Shown here: positions 41,354 through 50,741 of the stretch, one piece after another | How the letters are laid out: each line of letters opens with the position of its first letter | How positions within the stretch are numbered: the first letter of the stretch is position 1 | Notes under the pieces: model-generated | Told to the model about the DNA's origin: nothing | The model's input: only the letters and a program-made list of their open reading frames with translations | Databases searched by the model: none | Assembly: GCF_010550675.1 (NCBI RefSeq) | Contig: NZ_JAAGOA010000004.1 | Location: 124,001 to 188,000, forward strand | From: Phytoactinopolyspora halotolerans | Lineage (GTDB): Bacteria > Actinomycetota > Actinomycetes > Jiangellales > Jiangellaceae | Length of the DNA stretch: 64,000 nt | Direction of reading: 5' to 3' | Translations under genes and position numbers: made by a program

Positions 41354-44047
41354 GTGCACCAGTACGTATTCGACTTCTCACAAGGAAGCAAGGACGACAA
41401 GGACCTGCTCGGAGGGAAAGGCGCGAACCTCGCCGAGATGACCCGGCTCGGGCTGCCCGTCCCGCCGGGATTCACTATCACCACCGAAGCCTGCACCTAC
41501 TACCTGGACAACGGCTGCGAACCGGACGGGCTCGCCGGGGAAGTCGGCACCCACCTCGCCGAGCTGCAGGAACGGGTCGGCAAGCGGCTCGGAGACCCGG
41601 AGGACCCGCTGCTGGTCTCGGTCCGTTCCGGGGCGGCGATATCGATGCCCGGCATGATGGAGACCGTGCTCAACGTCGGACTCACCGACATCTCGGTGGT
41701 CGGCCTGGCTGCGCGTTCGGGAGACGAGCGGTTCGCCTGGGATTCGTACCGGCGGCTCATCCAGATGTTCGGCACCACCGTTCTGGGCATCCGCAACGAA
41801 AGCTTCGACGACCGGTTCGAGGCACGTAAGAAGGCGCGGAAGACCGACTCCGACGTCGACCTCGACGCATCCGACATGAAACTCTTGGTGGAGGAGTACA
41901 AGGACATTGTCTTCTCCGAGACCGGGCGGCCGTTCCCGCAGGACCCGCGGCAACAGTTGGACCTGGCCATCCGCGCCGTCTTCGACTCGTGGAACATTGA
42001 GCGCGCCCGCATCTACCGGCGTCAGGAGCGCATCCCGGATGACCTCGGTACCGCCGTGAACGTCTGCACGATGGTCTTCGGCAACCTCGGATCCGACTCG
42101 GGCACCGGCGTGGCGTTCACCCGCGACCCCGCCACCGGTGCGCAGGGCATCTACGGCGACTACCTGCCTAACGCGCAGGGAGAGGACGTCGTCGCCGGGA
42201 TCCGCAACACGCTCTCCCTGGCCGAACTGGAGCGGATCGACAAGACGTCATACGACGAACTGCTCGACATCATGGCCAGGCTCGAACGGCACTACCGCGA
42301 CCTGTGCGACATCGAGTTCACCATCGAACGTGGCAAGCTGTGGATGCTGCAGACCCGCGTCGGGAAGCGCACCGCGGCGGCGGCCTTCTGCATCGCCGGT
42401 CAGCTGGTCGACGAGGGGCTCATCGACGAGGACGAGGCGCTCCGCAGGGTCACCGGGGAGCAGCTGGCACAGCTGATGTTCCCGCAGTTCGACCCGGACG
42501 CGCCGCGCGAGCTGATCGCCACCGGCATGGCCGCCAGCCCCGGCGCGGCCGTCGGCAAGGCGGCGTTCGACTCCGCGACGGCCGTGGCCTGGGCGGACGA
42601 GGGCGAGGACGTGATCCTGGTCCGGCGCGAGACCAACCCCGACGACCTGCGCGGCATGGTGGCCGCCCGAGGGGTGCTGACCTCGCGCGGCGGCCGCACC
42701 AGCCACGCCGCCGTCGTCGCTCGCGGTATGGGGCGGACCTGTGTGACCGGTGTCGAGGCCCTCCGCGTCGACCCGAGCGCACGAGAGTTCACCACCACGG
42801 ACGGCACGCGGGTGGTGGAAGGCGACACCATCTCGATCGACGGAAGCAACGGCGAGGTCTACCTCGGTGAGGTGCCGGTGGTGCCGTCGGCCGTCGTCGA
42901 CGCGCTGCACGGGCAGCGCCCGGACGACGCCGGTGACCAGGAGCCGGTCGTCGATGCGGTGCTGCGCCTGATGAACGTGGCCGACGAGCGGCGCCGATTG
43001 GACGTCCGGGCGAACGCGGACACCCCCGGCGACGCCCGTCGCGCGCGGCAGCTGGGCGCGGCCGGTATCGGGCTGTGCCGGACGGAGCACATGTTCCTGG
43101 GGGAGCGCCGCAAGATCGTCGAGCGGCTGATCCTCGCACGCACGGATGCGCAGCGGGAGACGGCGCTGGACGAGCTGCGTCCGCTGCAGCGGGCAGACTT
43201 CGCCGAGATCCTTCAGGCCATGGACGGGTTGCCGGTCACGATCCGGCTGCTCGATCCGCCGCTGCACGAATTCCTTCCGGATCTGACCGATCTGTCCGTA
43301 CGGGTGGCCGTGGCAGAGGCCACCGGCAACCCCGACGCCGAGGCGGCGGAGCTGCTCGCTGAGGTGCAGCGGCTGCACGAACAGAACCCGATGCTCGGCA
43401 TGCGGGGCGTCCGGCTGGGCCTGGTCATCCCCGAGCTGTTCGCGCTGCAGGTGCGGGCGATCGCGGAGGCGACCGCGGAGCTGCGGGCGCAGGGACACCA
43501 CCCCTTGCCGGAGATCATGGTGCCGCTGGTGGCCGCCGTTCAGGAGCTGGAGTCGGTGCGTGAGATGGCGCGCGGAACCCTCGAGGACGTCGCCCGGGCC
43601 AGTGGGGTGGAACTCACCATCCCGATCGGCACCATGATCGAATTGCCGCGGGCCGCCATGACGGCGAAGCAGATAGCGGAGGCGGCCGAGTTCTTCTCCT
43701 TCGGCACCAACGACCTCACCCAGACCGCGTGGGGCTTCTCCCGGGACGATGTCGAGGCGGCGTTCTTCCCGGCCTACCTGGAGCAGGGCATCTTCGGCGT
43801 CAGCCCGTTCGAGTCGATCGACGCCGAAGGGGTCGGACGGCTGGTCTCGATCGCTGCGTGGGAGGGCAAAGAGGCCCGCTCCGACCTGAAGATCGGCATC
43901 TGCGGCGAACATGGTGGCGACCCGGCGTCGGTCCACTTCTTCGAGTCGATACTGCTGGACTACGTCTCCTGCTCGCCCTTCCGGGTGCCGGTCGCGCGGC
44001 TGGAGGCCGGGCGGGCTCGCGTCATGGACGCCGCACCGTCTAGTTGA
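41354..44047 (+). CDS. ppdK: Pyruvate, phosphate dikinase
   Basis: 897 residues, usual length. The N-terminal ATP-grasp region includes LLGGKGANLAEMTRLGLPVPPGFTI. The phosphohistidine domain has GGRTSHAAVVARGMG with catalytic His451, and the C-terminal pyruvate/PEP barrel includes GIGLCRTEHMFLG and GTNDLTQ. It interconverts pyruvate and PEP using ATP and phosphate. GTG at 41354 has GGAGG 9 nt upstream. A regulatory protein (DUF299) gene is not seen nearby. It can feed gluconeogenesis together with the glyoxylate genes at 47394. Confidence 0.95.
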   Translation: MHQYVFDFSQGSKDDKDLLGGKGANLAEMTRLGLPVPPGFTITTEACTYYLDNGCEPDGLAGEVGTHLAELQERVGKRLGDPEDPLLVSVRSGAAISMPGMMETVLNVGLTDISVVGLAARSGDERFAWDSYRRLIQMFGTTVLGIRNESFDDRFEARKKARKTDSDVDLDASDMKLLVEEYKDIVFSETGRPFPQDPRQQLDLAIRAVFDSWNIERARIYRRQERIPDDLGTAVNVCTMVFGNLGSDSGTGVAFTRDPATGAQGIYGDYLPNAQGEDVVAGIRNTLSLAELERIDKTSYDELLDIMARLERHYRDLCDIEFTIERGKLWMLQTRVGKRTAAAAFCIAGQLVDEGLIDEDEALRRVTGEQLAQLMFPQFDPDAPRELIATGMAASPGAAVGKAAFDSATAVAWADEGEDVILVRRETNPDDLRGMVAARGVLTSRGGRTSHAAVVARGMGRTCVTGVEALRVDPSAREFTTTDGTRVVEGDTISIDGSNGEVYLGEVPVVPSAVVDALHGQRPDDAGDQEPVVDAVLRLMNVADERRRLDVRANADTPGDARRARQLGAAGIGLCRTEHMFLGERRKIVERLILARTDAQRETALDELRPLQRADFAEILQAMDGLPVTIRLLDPPLHEFLPDLTDLSVRVAVAEATGNPDAEAAELLAEVQRLHEQNPMLGMRGVRLGLVIPELFALQVRAIAEATAELRAQGHHPLPEIMVPLVAAVQELESVREMARGTLEDVARASGVELTIPIGTMIELPRAAMTAKQIAEAAEFFSFGTNDLTQTAWGFSRDDVEAAFFPAYLEQGIFGVSPFESIDAEGVGRLVSIAAWEGKEARSDLKIGICGEHGGDPASVHFFESILLDYVSCSPFRVPVARLEAGRARVMDAAPSS

Positions 44048-44110
44048 TCTCCGCAAGATCTGCTAGATTCCCGCCGAGTCCTTCGTCCGGAAGGGGCAGG
44101 AGACGCGTCG

Positions 44111-45010
44111 GTGGGCAGTGGCGTGAGGCGATCGGTGACCGTGCTGGGCGTCAGCATGCTCATCTCGGCGGTTCCGGGCCTGGGCCCAGGTGGTCATGCC
44201 CCTAGCCGGGCGGCGCCGAATCCTGCGTCGGCGTGCGTGCCGTACGGGTCGGACGTCACCGGCGATGTGACGGCGCGCCTCTCACAGCGTGAACGGAGGC
44301 TGGACGTCGTCTCCGTTGACGATGGTGTGATCCTGATCGCGGTCGGTGTCTCGGGAGGCGGAGACCTGAAGATGTATACCGGAGGTCCGTTCACCGGCCT
44401 GACCGCGTCCAAGGCGGGGAACGGTCGGTCCCGGCGGATCAGCGGATGGTTCGCCTGCGGTGTCCGCGCGTCCGATGGTGAGCGGCCGGACCCGCCCGGC
44501 GTGCCAGATTGGCCAGATTGGCCGGAGAAGCCGGAATGGCCCTGGCCCACGGGGCGACCGACCCAGCCGCCGCGTGGCCCGACGCCGAGTCCCGAACCGC
44601 CGGCCACGCCGCCTCCCACGAGCACGGACGCGCCGACGGCTACAGCCGAACCGAGCGATCCACCGCCGGAGCGCTCCGTCACGCCGGCACCGCCCACAAC
44701 GCCAGGGCCGACGGAGCCGCCCGATCCCGCCCCGCCGGATCCCACGCGCGAGCCGGCGCCTGAGCCGACGGCCCCCGTCACACCGACCGAACCCACCGGG
44801 ACGGGGGAGCCGTCGCAGATGCCGGTACCGACATCGATACCCGCAGGTCTCGCGCCGACGAGCGATGCCGCGTCCGCCGCTGCCGGGCCGGGACGTCCTG
44901 GCTCAGCATCCCCGTCCGGGCTGGTGTGGGGTGTGGCCATGCTGGGGGCGACCGGATTGCTGGCGTCGGCCGTCGTCGCTGTGACCCGTCGTCGGCGGAC
45001 CGATGTCTGA
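44111..45010 (+). CDS. Secreted proline-rich protein with C-terminal anchor (sortase-linked)
   Basis: 299 residues. A signal-like N-terminus (1-30) is followed by a small domain with two Cys (SACVPYGSD and GWFACGV), then a long Pro/Thr/Glu/Asp-rich stalk (about 130-245). The end holds LAPTS (about 250), a hydrophobic helix (GLVWGVAMLGATGLLASAVV) and an RRRR tail. That is the layout of a sortase substrate, with LAPTS as a degenerate LAxTG-type signal. GTG at 44111 has AGGAG 8 nt upstream. It overlaps the sortase gene by 8 nt. No enzymatic domain is visible. Confidence 0.72.
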   Translation: MGSGVRRSVTVLGVSMLISAVPGLGPGGHAPSRAAPNPASACVPYGSDVTGDVTARLSQRERRLDVVSVDDGVILIAVGVSGGGDLKMYTGGPFTGLTASKAGNGRSRRISGWFACGVRASDGERPDPPGVPDWPDWPEKPEWPWPTGRPTQPPRGPTPSPEPPATPPPTSTDAPTATAEPSDPPPERSVTPAPPTTPGPTEPPDPAPPDPTREPAPEPTAPVTPTEPTGTGEPSQMPVPTSIPAGLAPTSDAASAAAGPGRPGSASPSGLVWGVAMLGATGLLASAVVAVTRRRRTDV

Positions 45011-45662
45011 GTGGAGACCACAGCACCGGCGTCGTCGCCCGGGTGTTGTGGTGATTTACGTGGTGATCTCCGTCGCGCTGTTGATCGTCGCCGGCGCCGT
45101 GTGGGTTGTGAACGTGATGTTCAAGCCGGACGGAGCCTCCGGGAACGCCGGGTCGGGCATGCCGGGCGACGACGAGCCAGCCGGTCCGGCCGCGACCTCG
45201 AGCGGACGCGGCGGTGACGAGCCGGCCCGTTTCGAGGTGTCGGTACCGGAGATCGGGGTGCACGCGCCGGTTGTCGACGTCGGATCCAGCGACGACCGGG
45301 TGCTGGCTCCGCCCGATGACCCGTTGGTGGCCGGCTGGTGGAGCGAGGGCGCGGCCCCGGGTGCCGAGGCCGGAACCGCCCTGCTCGTCGGGCATGCGCT
45401 GGAGTCTGGCACCGCGGTGTTCAACGGCGTCGGCGGACTGGAGGAAGGCGACACGATCACGCTCAGCGGTGAGGCGGAGGCAGTGATGGACTACGAGGTC
45501 GTCGCCGTCGATGTATTGCCGCCGGAGGAGCTCGCCGAACAGGCGGAGACGCTGTTCGCCCAGGACGGTCCGGCGCGTCTGGTGCTGGTGACCTGCGAAG
45601 GCTGGGACGGCGACGACTACACCTCCAACATCGTCGTCACCGCCATCCCCACCGAGCCCTAA
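45003..45662 (+). CDS. Class E/F sortase
   Basis: 219 residues. An N-terminal membrane helix (about 15-38), a linker, then the sortase barrel with the catalytic His in LLVGHALESG, and Cys-Glu in LVLVTCEGWDG where an Arg would follow. Sortases join a sorted surface protein to peptidoglycan or a pilin. Probable substrate is the preceding proline-rich protein, which overlaps it. The stop codon is the first three bases of a 90-bp palindrome. Confidence 0.85.
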   Translation: MSEWRPQHRRRRPGVVVIYVVISVALLIVAGAVWVVNVMFKPDGASGNAGSGMPGDDEPAGPAATSSGRGGDEPARFEVSVPEIGVHAPVVDVGSSDDRVLAPPDDPLVAGWWSEGAAPGAEAGTALLVGHALESGTAVFNGVGGLEEGDTITLSGEAEAVMDYEVVAVDVLPPEELAEQAETLFAQDGPARLVLVTCEGWDGDDYTSNIVVTAIPTEP

Positions 45663-45749
45663 ATGATCATGTGAAGTGGGTTTTCTCGTGCACTACCATG
45701 CCTGCAGACCTGGTGGTGCACGAGAAAACCCACTTCACCAGATCATTTA
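45660..45749. repeat. Palindromic repeat family P2, copy a (90 nt)
   Basis: Arms of about 43 nt match at 38 positions, with a CTGCAG-containing centre. It begins TAAATGATCA, whose TAA is the stop of the sortase, and ends TGATCATTTA on the complement, giving the TAA stop of the convergent ramB. A near-identical 90-nt copy is at 60151. Likely a bidirectional terminator. Confidence 0.9.
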
Positions 45750-47183
45750 GGCTGGGGCGTGGCGGTCGAGGAAGGTGTAGACGTCGGTGTCGTCGACGCC
45801 GGGGAACGTGCCCGGCGGTAGGGCAGCCAGCAGGTGCGAGCGCACCCGGGCGCTCGGCCAGGCGTGTTCCGCCCACCGCCCGGCCAGTCCCTCCGGCGGG
45901 CGACGGCAGCACGACGGGTCCGGGCAACTCGACGTGGCCCGCACCGTCGTCTCCCGGCCCTGGAACCACTTGGCGTGCGCGTACGGCACGCCGACGTCGA
46001 TCGCGAAGTCGCCGTCCGACGTGCGCTCCACATGCGTGGTGCACCAGTACGTGCCGCGCCCCATGTCCGTGTACTGGTAGTGCGAGGCGTACCGGTCCCC
46101 GGCGCTGAACACCGCCCGGGCCGCCCAGTAGCGACACACCATCTGGCCCTCGATGGCGCCGGTGACGTCGGCGGGGAACGTGACGTCGTCGTTCTCGTAC
46201 GCCTTGTAGATGATGCCGTCCTCACCGACGCGCATGAAATGGATCGGGATACCCAGGTGATGCGTCGCGAGATTGACGAACCGGTGCGCCGCCGTCTCGT
46301 AGGTGACCGCGAAGACGTCGCGCAGGTCCTCGATGGCCAGCGCCTTCGCCGACTTCGCCCGCTGCAGGAAGTCGACGGCCGGTGCCTCCGGCATGAGCAA
46401 CGCCGCGGCGACGTAGTTCACCTCGACCCGTTGCCGCAGGAAGTCCGCGTAGTTCTCCGGCTCGGAGTGGCCGAGCGCGAAATGTGCCAGCGTCTGCAGC
46501 ACGATGGTGCGCGGATCGTGGTTGGTGTGACTGGGCAGCGGCAGATAGATGCGGCGGTTGCGCAGGTCGGTGATGGACCGGGTGGCGCGTGGCAGGTCGC
46601 CGGCGCGATGCAGGGTGAACCCGAGGTGTGCGGTGAGGTCGTTGACGCCGCGTTCGGTGAGCGGCCCCTTGGTGTGTCCGATCGCCGACGACAGCCCGGA
46701 CGCGGTCTCCTCCAGCTCGGCGAAGTAGTTGTCCCGGTCGCGCATCCGCTGCCGCAGCTCGGCGTTGGCGCGCCGGGCCTCCTCCGGTGTGGCGGCCTGC
46801 TCGCTTGCCTTCCGTTCCAGCTCGGCGTGCAGACCCACCAAGGCTTCCAGCGCCTCGGTCGGCAACTTGCTGGTGACTCCGACCTGCGGCAGGCCGAGAC
46901 TGGCGTACAGCGGACTGACCTGGGCCCGGGTTAGCGCGATCTCCAAGGCCGCGCGGTGCGAGGGCGCCTCCGGCTTGAGCAGATCGGCCATGTCGACGCC
47001 GAGCGCGCCGGCGAGCACCTGGATCAGCGTCAGCCGCGGCTCACGTTTCCCGTTCTCGATCTGGGACAGCAGCGACGGCGCACGGTCGACCGCCTGAGCC
47101 AGCTCGCCCAGGGTCATGCCCTTGGCCTTGCGAGCATGCCGGATCCGCTGCCCAAGGGTCGCGAGGTCGATGTCGGTGTCCAT
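45747..47183 (-). CDS. ramB: RamB-like regulator (XRE HTH with IrrE/ImmA-like and short-chain-fatty-acyl domains)
   Basis: 478 residues. The XRE helix-turn-helix (LGQRIRHARKAKGMTLGELA and RAPSLLSQIENGKREPRLTL) is at about 10-65. The middle includes TLAHFALGH, the zinc-peptidase-like fold of ImmA/IrrE family. The C-terminus has the Cys-rich CCRRPP and YWCTTHVERTSDGD, as in the ScfR/RamB family. In Corynebacterium RamB controls the glyoxylate genes. Its divergence from aceA here supports the same role. ATG at 47183 was chosen over an upstream ATG (47195). The stop is supplied by the P2 palindrome. Confidence 0.85.
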   Translation of the reverse strand: MDTDIDLATLGQRIRHARKAKGMTLGELAQAVDRAPSLLSQIENGKREPRLTLIQVLAGALGVDMADLLKPEAPSHRAALEIALTRAQVSPLYASLGLPQVGVTSKLPTEALEALVGLHAELERKASEQAATPEEARRANAELRQRMRDRDNYFAELEETASGLSSAIGHTKGPLTERGVNDLTAHLGFTLHRAGDLPRATRSITDLRNRRIYLPLPSHTNHDPRTIVLQTLAHFALGHSEPENYADFLRQRVEVNYVAAALLMPEAPAVDFLQRAKSAKALAIEDLRDVFAVTYETAAHRFVNLATHHLGIPIHFMRVGEDGIIYKAYENDDVTFPADVTGAIEGQMVCRYWAARAVFSAGDRYASHYQYTDMGRGTYWCTTHVERTSDGDFAIDVGVPYAHAKWFQGRETTVRATSSCPDPSCCRRPPEGLAGRWAEHAWPSARVRSHLLAALPPGTFPGVDDTDVYTFLDRHAPA

Positions 47184-47393
47184 GGGAAAGCCCATTCTTC
47201 TCGGTGAGTGAAGAACCACCATAGTTCACACACAGGATCTCTAGAAAGGGCGGTCGTTGTGGGCACATTGTGTTCATGTGCCGAATGTTCGACGGCCAGT
47301 CGTCGTCCGACGGGTACGCGGCCCCGCCCGCTCGGTGGCCGTGATTCGACGAACCGACGACGTCCGGCCGTCGCGATCACCAAGGAGCGAAAC
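47184..47393. promoter_or_regulatory. ramB-aceA divergent control region
   Basis: 210 bases carrying the divergent promoters of ramB and aceA. CATAGTTCACACACA near 47220 and TTGTGTTCATGTG near 47270 are AT-rich islands in otherwise GC-rich sequence and could be regulator sites, but no consensus RamB box was identified. Confidence 0.4.
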
Positions 47394-48734
47394 ATGACGG
47401 TTGCACTCGACAGGACACAGCACGAGGTGACACAGACCCGCCGGCACGCCCCGCGGGAGCGAGCGGCCGCTGAGGCGGCGGAACTCAGGCGCACGTGGGA
47501 GACCGACCCGCGATGGGCCGGGATCCAGCGCGACTACACCGCCGACGACGTGGTCCGGCTCCGCGGGACCGTGCGCGAAGAGCACACCTTGGCCCGGCGC
47601 GGCGCCGAGCGGCTGTGGGAGCTGCTGCACACGCGGGACTACGTGCACGCCCTCGGCGCCATCACCGGCAACCAGGCGGTGCAGATGGTGCGGGCCGGTC
47701 TGGAGGCGATCTACCTGTCCGGCTGGCAGGTTGCAGCGGACGGGAACACGTCCGGGCAGACCTACCCGGACCAGAGCCTCTACCCGGTCAACTCGGTGCC
47801 GACCGTCGTTCGCCGGATCAACAACGCCCTGCTGCGCGCGGACGAGATCACCTTCGCCGAGGGCGTCGACCCCGGCGTGGACTGGCTGGCGCCGATCGTC
47901 GCCGACGCCGAGGCCGGCTTCGGCGGCCCGCTCAACGCGTTCGAGCTGGCTAAGGCGCTCATCGCGGCCGGCGCCGCTGGTGTGCACTTCGAGGACCAGC
48001 TGGCGTCGGAGAAGAAGTGCGGCCATCTGGGCGGCAAGGTGCTCGTGCCGACCGCCCAGCATGTGCGGACCCTGAACGCGGCCCGGCTGGCCGCCGACGT
48101 CGCCGGCGTCCCCACCCTGATCGTCGCGCGTACCGACGCCCTGGCGGCCAAGCTGATCACCAGCGACGTCGACCCGCGCGACCAGGAGTTCCTCACCGGC
48201 GAACGCAGCCCCGAGGGCTTCTACCGAACGACGCCGGGCCCGGAGACGGTGATCGCACGTGCGCTCGCCTACGCCCCGTACGCGGACCTGATCTGGGTGG
48301 AGACGGGTACGCCGGACCTCGACCTGGCCCGGCAGGTGGCGGAGGCGGTGCACGACCGGTACCCGCAGAAGATGCTGGCGTATAACTGCTCGCCGTCGTT
48401 CAACTGGAAGGCGCACCTAGACGACGACACGATCGCCCGTTTCCAGCGCGAGCTGGGCGCCATGGGCTATCGCTTCCAGTTCATCACGCTCGCCGGTTTC
48501 CACCAGCTCAACTACGGCATGTTCGAGCTGGCCCGCGGGTACGCCAAGGAGGGCATGACGGCCTACGTGCGGCTGCAGCAAGACGAGTTCGCCGCCGAGA
48601 GTCTCGGTTACACCGGGGTGAAACATCAGCGCGAAGTGGGCACGGGGTATTTCGACCTGGTGTCGACCACGTTGAACCCGGACGGCGAGACCGTCGCGCT
48701 GAAAGGGTCGACGGAGCAGGAGCAGTTCCACTGA
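47394..48734 (+). CDS. aceA: Isocitrate lyase
   Basis: 446 residues. The catalytic loop KKCGHLGGK with Cys209 and the [23 protein letters not shown] motifs are diagnostic. It cleaves isocitrate into succinate and glyoxylate, the first step of the glyoxylate shunt. AAGGAGCGAAAC precedes the ATG at 47394. It is followed by aceB on the same strand and divergent from the RamB-like regulator. Confidence 0.97.
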   Translation: MTVALDRTQHEVTQTRRHAPRERAAAEAAELRRTWETDPRWAGIQRDYTADDVVRLRGTVREEHTLARRGAERLWELLHTRDYVHALGAITGNQAVQMVRAGLEAIYLSGWQVAADGNTSGQTYPDQSLYPVNSVPTVVRRINNALLRADEITFAEGVDPGVDWLAPIVADAEAGFGGPLNAFELAKALIAAGAAGVHFEDQLASEKKCGHLGGKVLVPTAQHVRTLNAARLAADVAGVPTLIVARTDALAAKLITSDVDPRDQEFLTGERSPEGFYRTTPGPETVIARALAYAPYADLIWVETGTPDLDLARQVAEAVHDRYPQKMLAYNCSPSFNWKAHLDDDTIARFQRELGAMGYRFQFITLAGFHQLNYGMFELARGYAKEGMTAYVRLQQDEFAAESLGYTGVKHQREVGTGYFDLVSTTLNPDGETVALKGSTEQEQFH

Positions 48735-48977
48735 TAGCGGAGCGTGCGGCGGGCCCGGCCCGCGACGCGCGGCGCTGACGGTGCGCACGTCACAGGGCGC
48801 ACGTCGCAGCGCAGCGCGCCGAGTTCACGGCCGGGCACGCGCACGAGGAGAGGACATAGACGAGAGATGACTGCGAATCTGATCAATCAGCGGGCCGGCG
48901 CGGAGCAGGCGCGGGATACTGGCGGCGAGCCTGGCACGGAAGAACGACGAGACAGCCGGCGCGCGGAGGCGGGCACC

Positions 48978-50654
48978 ATGGAGACGGCAACGGCAACGGA
49001 GACGGGAGCGGTGACGGAGACGGGAGCGGCGACGGCGCCGGTCGGACGGGTCGAGATCGCCGGACCCGATGTCGGTCGGCAGGAGGAGATTCTCACCCCG
49101 GAGGCGCTGGCGTTCCTGGCGCACCTGCATGCCCGGTTCTCCGGGACGCGTGCCGATCTGCTGGCGATGCGGCAGCGGCGGCGGAATCGTATCCTGGCCG
49201 GGAAGGATCCGGACTTCCTGGCCGAGACCCGCAGCATCCGGGAGAACCCCGGTTGGCACGTCCCGCCGCCCGCTCCAGGCCTTGAGGATCGCCGGGTCGA
49301 GATCACCGGGCCGACCGAGCGGAAGATGACGATCAACGCGCTCAACTCCGGCGCGAAGGTCTGGCTCGCCGACCTCGAGGACGCGAACACGCCGCACTTC
49401 GAGAACGTCATCGGCGGCCAGGTGAACCTGTACGACGCGGTCCGTCGCAGCATCGACTACACCAGCCCGGAGGGCAAACGGTACGAGCTGCAGACCGAGA
49501 CCCCGCCGACCATCGTCGTCCGGCCACGCGGCTGGCACCTGACCGAGAAGCACCTGCGTTACGTCCCCGCGGGGACCGAACACCACGACGAGCCGATGGT
49601 GGGGGCGTTGGTCGACTTCGGCCTGTACTTCTTCCACAACGCACACGAGCTGGTGCGACGCGGCGTCGGCCCGTACTTCTACCTGCCGAAGCTGGAGAGC
49701 CACCTGGAGGCTCGGCTGTGGAACGACGTGTTCCGCTTCGCGGAGGAGGCACTGGACCTGCCGCGCGGCACGATCCGCGCCACAGTGCTGATCGAGACGA
49801 TCACCGCGGCGTTCGAGATGGAGGAGATCCTCTACGAACTGCGGGAGCACTCGGCCGGTCTGAACGCCGGCCGCTGGGACTACATCTTCAGCCTGATCAA
49901 GAACTTCCGCAGCCGCGGCGGGCGGTTCGTGCTGCCGGACCGGTCCGCGGTCACCATGACGGTGCCGTTCATGCGCGCCTACACCGAGCTGCTGGTGCAG
50001 ACCTGTCACCGGCGCGGCGCGCATGCGATCGGCGGCATGGCCGCGTTCGTCCCGTCGAAGGACCCCGAGATGAACGAGGCGGCGTTCGCCAAGGTCCGGG
50101 AGGACAAACGACGTGAGGCCTACGACGGGTTCGACGGTTCCTGGGTGGCGCACCCCGGCATGGTCGACGTCGTCCGTGAGGTCTTCGACGAGGTGCTCGG
50201 GGAGCGGCCGAACCAGATCGAGCGGCGGCGCGACGACGTCGACGTGCGGGCCGCCGACCTGCTCAGGGTCGAGCAGACGCCGGGCCGGATCACCGAGGCG
50301 GGGCTGCGTACCAACGTCTCCGTCGCGTTGCGCTATCTGGAGGCGTGGCTCGGCGGCCGGGGAGCGGTGGGAATCTTCGGGTTGATGGAGGACGCGGCCA
50401 CCGCGGAGATCTCGCGGTCCCAGCTGTGGCAGTGGATCAACACCGAGGCGGCGATCGAGGACGGCACGCTGATCACGCACCGGCTGGTGGCCGACATCGT
50501 CGCCGACGAGGCCGCGAAGCTGCTGGACGAGGTGGGCGACGATGAGACGCGACGACGCCGGGTGGAGCAGGCCCGAGAGCTGTTCGAGCAGGTCTCGCTC
50601 GCGCCGGAGTACCCGACGTTCCTCACCATCCCCGCATACGCCCACTACATCTGA
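48978..50654 (+). CDS. aceB: Malate synthase A
   Basis: 558 residues. Malate synthase motifs: [53 protein letters not shown] and the C-terminal [10 protein letters not shown]. It condenses glyoxylate with acetyl-CoA to malate. The start at 48978 is preferred because GGAGG lies 8 nt upstream; ATG at 48867 would add 37 residues of low-complexity sequence but is possible. An Ala/Thr/Glu low-complexity lead (about residues 2-20) remains. Confidence 0.93.
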   Translation: METATATETGAVTETGAATAPVGRVEIAGPDVGRQEEILTPEALAFLAHLHARFSGTRADLLAMRQRRRNRILAGKDPDFLAETRSIRENPGWHVPPPAPGLEDRRVEITGPTERKMTINALNSGAKVWLADLEDANTPHFENVIGGQVNLYDAVRRSIDYTSPEGKRYELQTETPPTIVVRPRGWHLTEKHLRYVPAGTEHHDEPMVGALVDFGLYFFHNAHELVRRGVGPYFYLPKLESHLEARLWNDVFRFAEEALDLPRGTIRATVLIETITAAFEMEEILYELREHSAGLNAGRWDYIFSLIKNFRSRGGRFVLPDRSAVTMTVPFMRAYTELLVQTCHRRGAHAIGGMAAFVPSKDPEMNEAAFAKVREDKRREAYDGFDGSWVAHPGMVDVVREVFDEVLGERPNQIERRRDDVDVRAADLLRVEQTPGRITEAGLRTNVSVALRYLEAWLGGRGAVGIFGLMEDAATAEISRSQLWQWINTEAAIEDGTLITHRLVADIVADEAAKLLDEVGDDETRRRRVEQARELFEQVSLAPEYPTFLTIPAYAHYI

Positions 50655-50666
50655 CGTCGACCCCCG

Positions 50667-50717
50667 ATGATCATGAACACTATCCGTGCTATGTGAACGG
50701 ATAGTGTTCATGATCAT
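50667..50717. repeat. Palindromic repeat family P1, copy c
   Basis: Arms 50667-50687 and 50697-50717 are perfect 21-nt inverted repeats around a 9-nt loop. It starts 12 nt after the aceB stop. It shows compensated changes relative to copy a, as expected for a structure kept as a hairpin. Confidence 0.88.
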
Positions 50718-50741
50718 GGGCTGTGGGGTACCGGTGGTGAC

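Noticed and set aside
42248-44056. 602-residue minus-strand frame over ppdK
   Set aside because: The + strand reading has all PPDK motifs; the other strand has none.
48825-50717. 630-residue minus-strand frame over aceB
   Set aside because: Antisense shadow; it would also run through the P1 palindrome.
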